Under the pieces are notes generated by a model. That model was not told the origin of the DNA. It searched no databases and saw only the letters and a program-made list of their open reading frames with translations. Below, one piece after another: positions 25,244 through 38,796 of a stretch of DNA of 64,000 nt. This stretch comes from Actinomadura barringtoniae (lineage in GTDB: Bacteria; Actinomycetota; Actinomycetes; Streptosporangiales; Streptosporangiaceae), in assembly GCF_017573505.1 (NCBI RefSeq), contig NZ_JAGEOJ010000037.1, forward strand, positions 1-64,000, in the 5' to 3' direction. The translations under genes were made by a program, and so were the position numbers. The number at the start of each line of letters is the position of its first letter. Within the stretch, counting starts at the first letter, position 1.

Positions 25244-26373
25244 GTGAGCGCCTCCTTCTGGCGGCAGCACTCGAAGGCCTCGTTCAGCAGGTCGCGCTCG
25301 GCGCCCGTCGGCGCGGCCTGGGAGACCTCGGTGACGAAGTCGCCCGCGATGTCGAGCTCGGAGCGCTCCTGGACGCGCTCGGACCAGGTCCGCCTGCTCG
25401 CGGACGAGGCGCCGTCCGGCTCGAAGCCCAGCACGAGGGCGTGCGGGAAGCGGCGGCGCAGGCGTTCCATCGCCGCCGACGGCCGCTCGGGGTCGGTGAG
25501 CGTGACCTGGAGCCAGCGATCCTCGTACTTGTCGTACGAGGGGTCGGTCAGCAGGTCGTCGATGCGGCCGCGCACGCGCGAGACGCGGCGCGGCACCGGG
25601 GCCTCGACGAACTCGACCGACGGCGCGGCGCCAGGCCGCACGTCGACCAGGAGCGAGCCCTTGCGCTGCTTCTCCTCGGAGAACGAGTAGGCCAGGGGCG
25701 AGCCCGAGTACCAGACTCCCCCGGCCATCTCCTGCTTTCCGTGCAGGTGGCCGAGGGCCGTGTAGCCGACGCCCTCGAAGACCGAGGCGGGCACGTTGGC
25801 TGCGCCGCCGACGGAGATGTCGCGTTCGCTGTCGCTCGCCTCTCCCCCGGTGACGAACGAGTGGGAGAGCACGACAGTGGCGAGGTCGCCGCGGCGCTCG
25901 GCGTCGGCGCGGACGCGGCGCATGGCCTCGGTGAGCGCGGCCGAGTGGCTGCGCTCGTCCAGCTCCCAGGGGTGGCGGACGAGCTCGGGCTCCAGGTAGG
26001 GGATGCCGTAGATCGCGCCGTCCTCGATGAGGATCGGCTCGCCGACGGTCGCGGGATCGGTGCGCACGTGCACGCCGGAGGCGTTCATCAGTTCCGAGCC
26101 GAAGCCGAGGCGGCGGGAGGAGTCGTGGTTGCCCGCGATGAGCACCACGCGGGTCAGTTCGGCGAGCCGTACGAGCGCCTCGTTGCACAGCCGCACCGCG
26201 TCGACGGCGGGCAGCGCGCGGTCGTAGACGTCGCCGGAGATGAGCACGCAGTCCACGTTCTCCGCGCGCACCGTCTCGACGAGATGGTCCACGTAGGCCG
26301 CCTGTGCGCCCAGGAGATCCTCACGATGGAAGGATCTGCCGAGGTGCCAGTCGGAGGTGTGGAGGAGTCGCAT
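25240..26373 (-). CDS. sbcD: SbcD, Mre11-type nuclease subunit
   Basis: 377-residue metallophosphoesterase nuclease. The metal-binding motifs are HTSDWHLGRSF, SGDVYDRALP, AGNHDS, VLSHSF and LGHLHGKQ. The C-terminal part contains the SbcD capping and SbcC-binding regions. ATG at 26373 gives the canonical MRLLHTSDWH; the frame upstream is not homologous. Forms the operon sbcDC with a 4-base overlap, transcribed away from the reductase gene. Confidence 0.96.
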   Translation of the reverse strand: MRLLHTSDWHLGRSFHREDLLGAQAAYVDHLVETVRAENVDCVLISGDVYDRALPAVDAVRLCNEALVRLAELTRVVLIAGNHDSSRRLGFGSELMNASGVHVRTDPATVGEPILIEDGAIYGIPYLEPELVRHPWELDERSHSAALTEAMRRVRADAERRGDLATVVLSHSFVTGGEASDSERDISVGGAANVPASVFEGVGYTALGHLHGKQEMAGGVWYSGSPLAYSFSEEKQRKGSLLVDVRPGAAPSVEFVEAPVPRRVSRVRGRIDDLLTDPSYDKYEDRWLQVTLTDPERPSAAMERLRRRFPHALVLGFEPDGASSASRRTWSERVQERSELDIAGDFVTEVSQAAPTGAERDLLNEAFECCRQKEALT

Positions 26374-26510
26374 GTCGGGGTCACCATAGGCATCACCCCC
26401 GACACATCCGGCGCAGAAACGCCGAGGGGCACCAAAAGAAATGTCGCTCACGGTAAGCAACGTTCCAATCACTCTATGTGTGGCGTTACGGAGTCCCTTA
26501 GAGTGGCGCC

Positions 26511-27197
26511 GTGAGCGAGCGCCCTTATGTGCTCCTGAGCTGTGCGATGTCGGTTGACGGCTATATCGACGACGCGAGTGAGGAGCGGTTGCGATTGTCC
26601 AGCCCGGCCGATTTCGACCGGGTGGACATGGTTCGCGCGACCTGTGACGCCATCCTCGTCGGCGCCGGAACGGTGCGCGCCGACGACCCCAAACTGCTCA
26701 TCAAGTCGCCGACGCGGCGCGACAAACGGAGGGAACAAGGACAGCCCGCCGACCTGACGAAGATCACCGTGACCGAGAGCGGCGACCTCGACCCGGAGGC
26801 CAGGTTCTTCACCACGGGCGAGGCGCCGAAGCTGGTGTACTCCTCCTCGCGCGCCGCGCATGAGCTCGCGGCCCGGCTCACCGGCCGGGCGGAGGTCATC
26901 GACACCGGCGACCCGGTCGACTTCCCGGTGATGCTGGGCGACCTGGCCGCGCGCGGCGTGCGGCGGCTCATGGTGGAGGGCGGCGGCGGGATGCACACCC
27001 GCTTCCTGCAGTTCGGGCTGGTCGACGAGATCCAGCTGGTGGTCGCACCGTTCTTCATCGGCGACCCGTCCGCGCCGCGCTTCGTCGGGTCGGGCGTCTT
27101 CCCGCAGAGCCCGGACCGGCCGATGCGGCTGGCCGAGCTGACCCGGATCGGCAACCTCGCGCTGCTGCGGTACGTGATCGGCTCCGCCCGTGGCTGA
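26511..27197 (+). CDS. RibD C-terminal/dihydrofolate-reductase-like pyrimidine reductase
   Basis: 228-residue NADPH-dependent reductase of the RibD_C/DHFR-like family. Motifs: YVLLSCAMSVDGYIDD, ATCDAILVGAGTVRADDPKL, and the C-terminal RLMVEGGGGMHTRFLQ and DEIQLVVAPFFIGD. In riboflavin synthesis such enzymes reduce the deaminated pyrimidine ribosyl intermediate. The start is GTG at 26511. The next gene encodes a matching deaminase and overlaps it by 8 bases, so together they equal a split RibD. No other rib genes are nearby; a role in another pteridine-like pathway is possible. Confidence 0.85.
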   Translation: MSERPYVLLSCAMSVDGYIDDASEERLRLSSPADFDRVDMVRATCDAILVGAGTVRADDPKLLIKSPTRRDKRREQGQPADLTKITVTESGDLDPEARFFTTGEAPKLVYSSSRAAHELAARLTGRAEVIDTGDPVDFPVMLGDLAARGVRRLMVEGGGGMHTRFLQFGLVDEIQLVVAPFFIGDPSAPRFVGSGVFPQSPDRPMRLAELTRIGNLALLRYVIGSARG

Positions 27198-27735
27198 CGG
27201 CATGGCTGACGGCATGACTGACGGCGTGGCTCTCCCGGCCGACCCAGACCTGGAGTGGCTGCGGCTGGCGTGCGACCTGGCCGCGCTGTGCCCGCCCTCG
27301 CAGACCGCCTTCTCGGTCGGCGCGGTAATCGTGGGCATGGACGGGCAGGAGATCGTTCGCGGCTATTCGCGGGAGAACGACCCGCACGACCACGCCGAGG
27401 AGTCGGCGCTCAAGAAGGCGGCAGTCGAGGACCCGGCGCTGAAGAAGGCGGCGCCGAAGAAGGCGGCGCTGGCAAGAACGGCCGCCGACCTGCGCGGGAC
27501 CACGATCTACAGCTCGCTGGAGCCGTGCGGCGAGCGCAAGTCGCGCCCGCTGACCTGCACCGACCTGATCCTGCGCGCCGGGATCGGCCGGGTGGTCTTC
27601 GCCTGGCGCGAGCCGAGCCTGTTCGTGGAGGGCCAGGGCGTCGAACGGCTGCTGGCGGCGGGCGTGGAGGTCGTCGAACGCCCTGAGCTGGCAGATCTCG
27701 CCCGGCTACCGAACGCGCACCTCCTCACCCCCTGA
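27190..27735 (+). CDS. RibD N-terminal-like cytidine/pyrimidine deaminase
   Basis: 181-residue zinc deaminase of the cytidine-deaminase-like fold. Likely zinc ligands are His68 (with catalytic Glu70 in HAEES), Cys113 (LEPCGERKSRP) and Cys123 (LTCTDLI), matching the RibD deaminase layout. Between HAEES and the PC motif lies a Lys/Ala repeat insert (ALKKAAVEDPALKKAAPKKA) not typical of the family. The start is repetitive (MADGMADGMTDG); GTG 27190, ATG 27202 and ATG 27214 are all possible. Coupled to the preceding reductase gene by overlap. Confidence 0.82.
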   Translation: MADGMADGMTDGVALPADPDLEWLRLACDLAALCPPSQTAFSVGAVIVGMDGQEIVRGYSRENDPHDHAEESALKKAAVEDPALKKAAPKKAALARTAADLRGTTIYSSLEPCGERKSRPLTCTDLILRAGIGRVVFAWREPSLFVEGQGVERLLAAGVEVVERPELADLARLPNAHLLTP

Positions 27736-27747
27736 CTCACTCCCGAT

Positions 27748-27763
27748 TGAGACTCCAGTCTCA
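27748..27763. promoter_or_regulatory. TGAGACT-AGTCTCA palindrome before the aldehyde dehydrogenase
   Basis: TGAGACT (27748-27754), CC, AGTCTCA (27757-27763), 77 bases before the ATG. Uses the half-site found at 10891 and 17821, but in the opposite arm order. Confidence 0.5.
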
Positions 27764-27839
27764 CGCCCCTTGCCAACCACCCCGGCCACCGTGAATGCTG
27801 TGGTACCAAGCAAGCATTAGGTCTGGAGGCAGAAGCAGC

Positions 27840-29273
27840 ATGCGCGAGCACGATCGGCTGTTCATCGACGGCCAGTGGACCGCCCCGGCCGGCACGGGGA
27901 CCATCGACGTCATCTCCCCGCACACCGAAGAGGTCATCGGCCGGGTGCCCGAGGGCACCGAGGCCGACATGGACGCCGCCGTCGCCGCGGCGCGCCGCGC
28001 CTTCGACGCCGGTCCCTGGCCGCGCATGGCCCCGGCCGAGCGGGCCGCGATCCTCGGCCGGCTGTCGGCGATCTACGCCGAGCGCCAGCAGGAGATCGCC
28101 GACCTGGTCACCGCCGAGATGGGATCGCCGATCCTGTTCTCCATCTTCGGCCAGGCGGCGCTGCCGCAGATGGTGCTGCAGTACTACGTGGACCTCGCCG
28201 AGTCGTTCAACTGGGAGGAGGAGCGCCCCGGCATGCTCGGCCCGGTCACCGTGAGCCGCGAGCCGGTCGGCGTGGTGGCGGCGATCTACCCGTGGAACGT
28301 CCCGCAGTTCACGCTGATGATGAAGCTGGCGCCGGCCCTGATCGCGGGCTGCACGGTGGTCGCCAAGCCCTCCCCCGAGACCCCGCTGGACGCCTACGTC
28401 CTGGCCGAGTGGGCCAAGGAGGCCGGGCTGCCCGACGGCGTGCTGAACATCGTGCCCGCCGGGCGCGAGGTCGGCGCGTACCTGGTCTCGCACCCGGGCG
28501 TGAACAAGGTCGCCTTCACCGGCTCCACCGAGGCCGGGCGCAAGATCGGCGCGGCCTGCGGGCAGCTGCTGCGGCCCGTGACGCTGGAGCTCGGCGGCAA
28601 GTCCGCGGCGATCATCCTGGAGGACGCCGACCTCGCGTCCACCATCGAGGGCTTCAAGATGGCCTCGCTGATGAACAACGGCGAGGCGTGCGCCGCGCAG
28701 ACCCGCATCCTGGCGCCGCGCAGCCGCTACGACGAGGTGGCCGACGCGCTCGCCACCATGGTCGGCGCCCTGAACGTCGGCGACCCGGCCGACTACGGCA
28801 CCGAGATCGGCCCGCTGGTCGCCAAGCGCCAGCAGGAACGCGTCGAGAACTACATCAAGATCGGCCAGGACGAGGGCGCCAAGGTCATCACCGGCGGCCT
28901 GTCCCGGCCCCAGGACCGCGGCTGGTACGTGGCCCCGACCGTGTTCGGCGAGGTCACCAACGACATGCGGATCGCCCAGGAGGAGATCTTCGGCCCGGTG
29001 CTGGCGCTGATCGCCTACGACGACGAGGACGACGCCGTCCGGATCGCCAACGACAGCGCGTACGGCCTCGGCGGCTCGGTGTGGACCGCCGACGTGGACC
29101 ACGGCGTCGAGGTGGCCAAGCGCATCCGCACCGGCAGCTGCGGCGTCAACCTCTACGTCCTGGACCCGAACACCCCGTTCGGCGGCTACAAGGACAGCGG
29201 CCTCGGCCGCGAGCTCGGCCCCGAGGGCCTGTCCCCCTACCTGGAGTACAAGGCCATCCCCCGCCCTGCTTAA
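27840..29273 (+). CDS. Aldehyde dehydrogenase family protein
   Basis: 477-residue NAD(P)+-dependent aldehyde dehydrogenase oxidising an aldehyde to an acid. Catalytic Cys284 lies in NNGEACAAQTRI and general-base Glu250 in LELGGKSAA. Others: YPWNVPQF, KPSPETPLDAY, FTGSTEAGRKIG and EEIFGPVLA. ATG at 27840 with GGAGGC upstream; the frame is open further upstream without a good start. Single-gene unit with its own palindrome in front. Substrate not predictable; the shared palindrome suggests a link to the acid/acyl-CoA ABC operon. Confidence 0.93.
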   Translation: MREHDRLFIDGQWTAPAGTGTIDVISPHTEEVIGRVPEGTEADMDAAVAAARRAFDAGPWPRMAPAERAAILGRLSAIYAERQQEIADLVTAEMGSPILFSIFGQAALPQMVLQYYVDLAESFNWEEERPGMLGPVTVSREPVGVVAAIYPWNVPQFTLMMKLAPALIAGCTVVAKPSPETPLDAYVLAEWAKEAGLPDGVLNIVPAGREVGAYLVSHPGVNKVAFTGSTEAGRKIGAACGQLLRPVTLELGGKSAAIILEDADLASTIEGFKMASLMNNGEACAAQTRILAPRSRYDEVADALATMVGALNVGDPADYGTEIGPLVAKRQQERVENYIKIGQDEGAKVITGGLSRPQDRGWYVAPTVFGEVTNDMRIAQEEIFGPVLALIAYDDEDDAVRIANDSAYGLGGSVWTADVDHGVEVAKRIRTGSCGVNLYVLDPNTPFGGYKDSGLGRELGPEGLSPYLEYKAIPRPA

Positions 29274-29405
29274 GAAACCCCGGCCTACGGCCTCGCCTGG
29301 CGGCTCGTCCTCACCGGGCTTTGGGCCGAGCGCTGCATCGCTTCGCGATCTAGCCTCGTCCCTCGGCCAGACCTTCGGCCGCGCTCACGCTGTGGCTGAT
29401 GTGTC

Positions 29406-29441
29406 CGATCCCGGCATCCACCGATCGGTTGATGCCGGGAT
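29406..29441. promoter_or_regulatory. 36-base near-perfect palindrome before the ABC-2 operon
   Basis: GATCCCGGCATC (29406-29417) is the exact complement of GATGCCGGGATC (29430-29441), and the centre holds the 10-base palindrome ACCGATCGGT (29419-29428). Only the 29418/29429 pair fails to match. It lies 61 bases before the ABC ATPase start and 133 bases after the dehydrogenase stop. Operator and terminator are both possible; the perfect inner palindrome leaves little loop and favours an operator. Confidence 0.55.
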
Positions 29442-29502
29442 CAGCCGTCTCCTGACCGGTCGGCGGATCCCGCGGAAACGGCCTCGGCGCGAGCCTTGAG
29501 GC

Positions 29503-30429
29503 ATGGCAATCATCGAGGTGAGCGACCTCACCAAGCGCTACGGCGACCAGGTCGCACTGAACGGGGTGTCCTTCTCGGTCGAGGAGGGCGAGATCTTCGG
29601 GATCCTCGGCCCGAACGGCGCCGGCAAGACCACCACGGTCGAGTGCGTGTCCGGGCTGCGGACCCCCGACGGCGGCCGGGTCTGCGTCGCCGGCCTGGAC
29701 CCGCGCGCCGACCGGGACGAGCTGCGCCAGTTCCTCGGCGTCCAGCTCCAGGAGAGCGGGCTGCCGCCCAAGCTGACGGTCCGCGAGGCGCTGCGGCTGT
29801 ACGCCTCGTTCTACCGCGACCCGGTGGACCCCGAGCTGCTGATCACCCAGTGGGGCCTGGAGGCCAAGGCCGGGACCCGCTACGGCAAGCTGTCGGGCGG
29901 CCAGCAGCAGCGGCTGGCGATCGCGCTGGCGATGGTCGGGAGCCCGCGCATCGTCGTCCTGGACGAGCTGACCACCGGCCTGGACCCGGCCGCCCGCCGC
30001 GCGGCCTGGGACCTCATCGAGCGGATCCGCGACGCGGGCGTCACCGTCGTCCTGGTCACCCACTTCATGGAGGAGGCCGAGCGCCTCTGCGACCGGCTCG
30101 CGCTCATCGACGCGGGCCGCGTGGTCGCCGTCGACACCCCGGCCGGGCTCACCGCCCGGGTCGGCACCCCGCAGCGGATGCGGTTCCGGCCCTCCGAGCC
30201 GGTCGACGAGGCGCTGCTGCTCGCCCTGCCCGAGGTCACCGGCGTGACGCGGCAGGGCAAGCACCTGGAGGTGAACGGCACCGAGAACGTCGTACAGGCC
30301 GTCACCGCGCTGCTCGCCCGGCGCCACATCATCGCCGCCGACCTGCGGGTCGAGCAGACCACCCTCGACGATGCCTACCTCGCCCTCACCAGGTCCACCG
30401 CGGCCGGCTCCGACCAGGCCGAGAAGTAA
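29503..30429 (+). CDS. ABC-2 exporter ATPase (DrrA/CcmA-like)
   Basis: 308-residue ATPase of the drug/lipid export type. Walker A is GPNGAGKTT, the signature is KLSGGQQQRLAIALAM, Walker B is IVVLDELTTGLDP and the switch is VTHFMEEAERLCDRLALI. A C-terminal DrrA-like domain of about 90 residues follows. ATG 29503 with TTGAGG upstream. First of a four-gene operon: ATPase, permease, sensor kinase, response regulator. Confidence 0.93.
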   Translation: MAIIEVSDLTKRYGDQVALNGVSFSVEEGEIFGILGPNGAGKTTTVECVSGLRTPDGGRVCVAGLDPRADRDELRQFLGVQLQESGLPPKLTVREALRLYASFYRDPVDPELLITQWGLEAKAGTRYGKLSGGQQQRLAIALAMVGSPRIVVLDELTTGLDPAARRAAWDLIERIRDAGVTVVLVTHFMEEAERLCDRLALIDAGRVVAVDTPAGLTARVGTPQRMRFRPSEPVDEALLLALPEVTGVTRQGKHLEVNGTENVVQAVTALLARRHIIAADLRVEQTTLDDAYLALTRSTAAGSDQAEK

Positions 30430-30442
30430 GAAGGGAAACGAC

Positions 30443-31207
30443 ATGTCCACGATGACGCTGCCCAGCCTGCGCATGACGGGCCACGGGTTCCGCACGCTGC
30501 TCCGCACTCAGGCGCGCCTCACCATGCGGGACGTCCCCGTGGTGGCCGCCGGGATCGGGCTGCCGATCCTGCTGCTGATCATCTTCGGCAGCATCCCGTC
30601 GTTCACCGAGAAGCACGCCGACCTCGGCGGCCGGACCACGCTGGATGCCTTCGTCCCGACGCTGGCCATGATGTCGGCGATGGTGCTGGCCTGCACCGGC
30701 CTGCCGACCTTCATCGCCGAGCTGCGCGAGCGCGGGGCGCTGCGGCGGCTGTCGGCCAGCCCCGTTCCGGCGGCGGGGGTGCTCGCGGCCCAGCTGATCG
30801 TGATCGTGGCGATCGCCGCGGTCGTCGGCGCGGTCGTGATCGCCATCGCCACGCTGGGCTTCGGCGCCGAGGCGCCCCAGCACCCGGGCACCACGGTCGC
30901 GGCGGCCCTGCTCGGCTCCACCGCCGTGCTCGGCCTGGGCCTGCTGATCGCCGGGATCGCGGGGAACGCCGGCGCCGCCAGCGGCATGGGGATCCCGGTC
31001 CTCATCGCCAACTTCTTCGCCGGCGGCCTCTACGCCCCCGTCGAGAAGATGCCGCACATCCTGCAGGACATCGTCGGCTTCCTCCCGTTCGGCGCGGTCG
31101 TGGAGACCTGGTCGGGCATCGGCGCGACCTGGCTGCACCTCACCGTGCTGGCCGTCTACACGGTGCTGGCGAGCCTGCTCGCGGTCCGTTTCTTCCGCTG
31201 GGAATGA
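30443..31207 (+). CDS. ABC-2 type transporter permease
   Basis: 254-residue integral membrane protein with six hydrophobic helices, of the ABC2_membrane family. The conserved loop is ELRERGALRRLSASPVPAAGVL and the end is NFFAGGLYAPVEKMP plus two closing helices. ATG 30443 begins 13 bases after the ATPase stop. Partner of the preceding ATPase; likely exports a drug, peptide or lipid. Confidence 0.92.
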   Translation: MSTMTLPSLRMTGHGFRTLLRTQARLTMRDVPVVAAGIGLPILLLIIFGSIPSFTEKHADLGGRTTLDAFVPTLAMMSAMVLACTGLPTFIAELRERGALRRLSASPVPAAGVLAAQLIVIVAIAAVVGAVVIAIATLGFGAEAPQHPGTTVAAALLGSTAVLGLGLLIAGIAGNAGAASGMGIPVLIANFFAGGLYAPVEKMPHILQDIVGFLPFGAVVETWSGIGATWLHLTVLAVYTVLASLLAVRFFRWE

Positions 31208-32493
31208 GGCCCGGGATAATGGTGAGGGTGACGAACGTGAACGCGGGGGACCAGCAGCTCGACGTCTGGGAACGGCGGGAGCAGATCGCCCTGGCGGTGG
31301 TCCCCTACGTCTCCCTGACGCTGGCGACCGGGCTGGCCGTCCTGGCCTCCCACGGCAGCTGGACGCACATCGCGGCGATGGTCGGGCTGACCGCCGCGAC
31401 GCTGGCCTGGGTCGCCTGGATGGTCACCCTCCACCCGTCCTGGCGCGACCGCCCCACCCTCGCGACCGTCTACTTCGCCGTCCTGCTCGTCATGCTCGGC
31501 GGCCTGATCGCGCTGAACTCGATGTACGGGTTCGGCGTGATCACCGGCTACACCCACGCGTTCCTGCTTCCCCGGCGGCTGCGGATGCTCGGCGTCGCGG
31601 CCGTCGCGGCGCTGGCCGCCACCTCCCAGATGGGCGGGTTCGGCCACGCCTCCGACGCCCCCGGCATCTACCTGCTGGTCCTGGCCATCAACGTGTTCCT
31701 GGCCGGCGGGCTCACCTACTTCCTGTGGCGGCAGGACGAGGAGTCCGACCGCCGCAAGGCGATGATCAACGAGCTGGCCGAGACCAACGCCCGGCTCGAG
31801 GCCACGATGGAGGAGAACGCCGGCCTGCACGCCCAGCTGCTGGCCCAGGCCCGCGAGGCGGGCGTGCTGGACGAGCGGCAGCGGATGGCCGGCGAGATCC
31901 ACGACACGATCGCGCAGGGCCTGGCCGGGGTGGTCACCCAGCTGCAGGCCGCCAAACAGGCCCGCGACCGCGATGCCGACTGGGTACGGCACGTAGACCT
32001 CGCGCAGACCATGGCCCGCCAGAGCCTCAGCGAGGCGCGCCGGTCCGTGCAGGCGCTGCGCCCCGGCGAGCTGGAGGAGGCCGGTCTCCCCGACGCGCTG
32101 GCCGAGGTGGTGGAGCGCTGGTCGGCGGTCCACCACGTGCCCGCCGAGGTGAGCACGACCGGTACCGTACGGCCCATGCACCCCGAGGTGGAGGGCACGC
32201 TGCTGCGCACGGCCCAGGAAGCGCTCGCCAACGTCGCCAAGCATGCCGGGGCCACCCGGGTCGCGCTGACGCTGTCGTACATGGGCGACCTGGTCACCCT
32301 GGACGTCCGCGACGACGGCGCCGGATTCGCGCCCGACCAGGTGCGGCCGAACGGCGACGGCGGCTACGGCCTCACCGCGATGCGCCGCCGCGTCGCCCGG
32401 GTCGCCGGAACGCTGGAGATCGAGTCCGAGCCGGGCGCGGGCACCGCGATCTCGGCGAGCGTGCCCGCGATCCCCGCCGGAGGCACAGCGTGA
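31204..32493 (+). CDS. Membrane sensor histidine kinase (NarL-type partner)
   Basis: 429-residue kinase. Five to six hydrophobic segments fill about residues 20-170. Then come a short coiled coil, a HisKA_3 domain with His233 in MAGEIHDTIAQGLAG, and a C-terminal HATPase (RDDGAGFAPDQ, GYGLTAMRRRVARVAG). ATG overlaps the permease stop (ATGA). The intramembrane-sensing layout next to an ABC-2 exporter resembles LiaS/DesK-type kinases that detect membrane or antibiotic stress. Confidence 0.92.
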   Translation: MRPGIMVRVTNVNAGDQQLDVWERREQIALAVVPYVSLTLATGLAVLASHGSWTHIAAMVGLTAATLAWVAWMVTLHPSWRDRPTLATVYFAVLLVMLGGLIALNSMYGFGVITGYTHAFLLPRRLRMLGVAAVAALAATSQMGGFGHASDAPGIYLLVLAINVFLAGGLTYFLWRQDEESDRRKAMINELAETNARLEATMEENAGLHAQLLAQAREAGVLDERQRMAGEIHDTIAQGLAGVVTQLQAAKQARDRDADWVRHVDLAQTMARQSLSEARRSVQALRPGELEEAGLPDALAEVVERWSAVHHVPAEVSTTGTVRPMHPEVEGTLLRTAQEALANVAKHAGATRVALTLSYMGDLVTLDVRDDGAGFAPDQVRPNGDGGYGLTAMRRRVARVAGTLEIESEPGAGTAISASVPAIPAGGTA

Positions 32494-33146
32494 TCCGGCT
32501 GCTCATCGTGGACGACCACCCGGTCGTGCGGGACGGCCTGCGCGGCATGTTCACCGGCGAGCCGGGCTTCGAGGTGGTCGGCGAGGCCGGGGACGGCGTC
32601 GAGGCGGTGCGCAGGGCGCGGGAGCTCGCGCCGGACGTCGTGCTGATGGACCTGCGGATGCCGGGCGGCGACGGCGTCACCGCGATCACCGCGATGGCCG
32701 AGCTGGGCCTGCCGTCCAAGGTGCTGGTGCTCACCACCTACGACACCGACACCGACGTGCTGCCCGCGATCGAGGCGGGCGCCACCGGCTACCTGCTGAA
32801 GGACGCGCTGCAGGACGAGCTGTTCCGGGCCGTACGATCGGCCGCACGCGGCGAGGCCGTGCTGTCCCCGTCGGTCGCCACGCGCCTGCTCGGCCAGATG
32901 CGCACCGCCGCCACGCCCGCGCCCGCCGCGGCCGCGGACCAGGAGCCGCTCAGCCCGCGCGAGCTGGAGGTCCTGAGCCTGATCGCGCGCGGCAGCACCA
33001 ACCGGGAGGCGGCCGCCAAGCTGTTCATCAGTGAGGCCACCGTGAAGACCCACCTGCTGCACATCTACGCCAAGCTGGGCGTGAAGGACCGCGCGGCCGC
33101 CGTCGCGGAGGCGTTCGAACGCGGCCACCTGAAGCCGCGCACCTAG
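32490..33146 (+). CDS. NarL/LuxR-type response regulator
   Basis: 218-residue regulator. The receiver domain has acidic pair DDH and phospho-acceptor Asp54 in VVLMDLRMP, followed by TTYD and YLLKDAL. The C-terminal LuxR helix-turn-helix is SPRELEVLSLIARGSTNREAA. GTG 32490 overlaps the kinase stop (GTGA). Cognate partner of the preceding kinase and probable activator of the exporter operon. Confidence 0.94.
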   Translation: MIRLLIVDDHPVVRDGLRGMFTGEPGFEVVGEAGDGVEAVRRARELAPDVVLMDLRMPGGDGVTAITAMAELGLPSKVLVLTTYDTDTDVLPAIEAGATGYLLKDALQDELFRAVRSAARGEAVLSPSVATRLLGQMRTAATPAPAAAADQEPLSPRELEVLSLIARGSTNREAAAKLFISEATVKTHLLHIYAKLGVKDRAAAVAEAFERGHLKPRT

Positions 33147-33175
33147 CCCCGTGGCGGGCCGCCGCGGCCCGGCGG

Positions 33176-33810
33176 CTAGATCTCGCAGCCGAACAGCGCA
33201 TCGTGGGCCGACCTCAGCCCGGCGACCTCCTCGTCGAGCCGGTCGAAGGCCTCCTTGGCCTCCACGTCGTCGATCCGGTCGGCGAGCGCCGACATCGCCT
33301 TGTGCACCGCCGCCATGTGCTCGTTCAGCGTGCTGACCAGGCCCGCGCCGTGCGCCAGGCCGGTCGAGGCGCCCGGGAACAGCCCGGTCAGGATCGCCGA
33401 GCGCTCGCGGGCGCGGCGGCGCTGCTCGTGCAGCTCGATGAAGATCTCCACCTTGGACCGCAGTACCCACGGGTCGAACGGCTTGACCAGGTAGTCCACC
33501 GCACCGACCGCGTAGCCGCGGAACGCCAGGTCCGGCTCGCTGCGCGCGGCGGTCAGGAAGATGATCGGGACGTCCTTGGTCCGGTCCTTGCGCTTGATGT
33601 GGTACGCGGTCTCGAAGCCGTCCATGTCCGGCATCACCACGTCCAGCAGGATCACCGCGAAGTCGTCGGCCATCAGTGCCCGCAGCGCGTCCTCCCCCGA
33701 CCGCGCGGGCACGACGACCGCGTTCACGGTCTTCAGGATCGCGGTGAGCGCGATCAGGTTCTCCTCCTGGTCGTCCACCAGCAGGATCTTGGGCAGATGG
33801 GCCGAGTCCA

Positions 33811-33811
<1 letters not shown>
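33176..33811 (-). CDS. Response regulator with helical output domain
   Basis: 211-residue protein: a receiver domain (residues 8-125) with Asp57 in VILLDVVMPDMDG and Lys in YLVKPFDP, then an alpha-helical region of about 85 residues with no DNA-binding motif (MSALADRIDDVEAKEAFDRLDEEV looks amphipathic). Start ATG at 33811 shares one base with the stop of the upstream hybrid kinase gene (TGATG). It is therefore likely a phosphorelay partner of that kinase, with output through protein contact. Confidence 0.88.
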
Positions 33812-38694
<4,883 letters not shown>

Positions 38695-38796
38695 TGGGCG
38701 GACCTTGCCAACTCGGCGTATCTGAGCCCGTTCATTCTGTCACTATGGCCTGAGGTTCACCTCGCGAATCAGCATGTTTCCCGCAGGGGGGTCATC

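Noticed and set aside
25244..26188. Long in-frame extension of sbcC into sbcD
   Set aside because: The upstream part overlaps the whole SbcD active-site region and has no homology; the GTG at 25243 gives the normal SbcC start.
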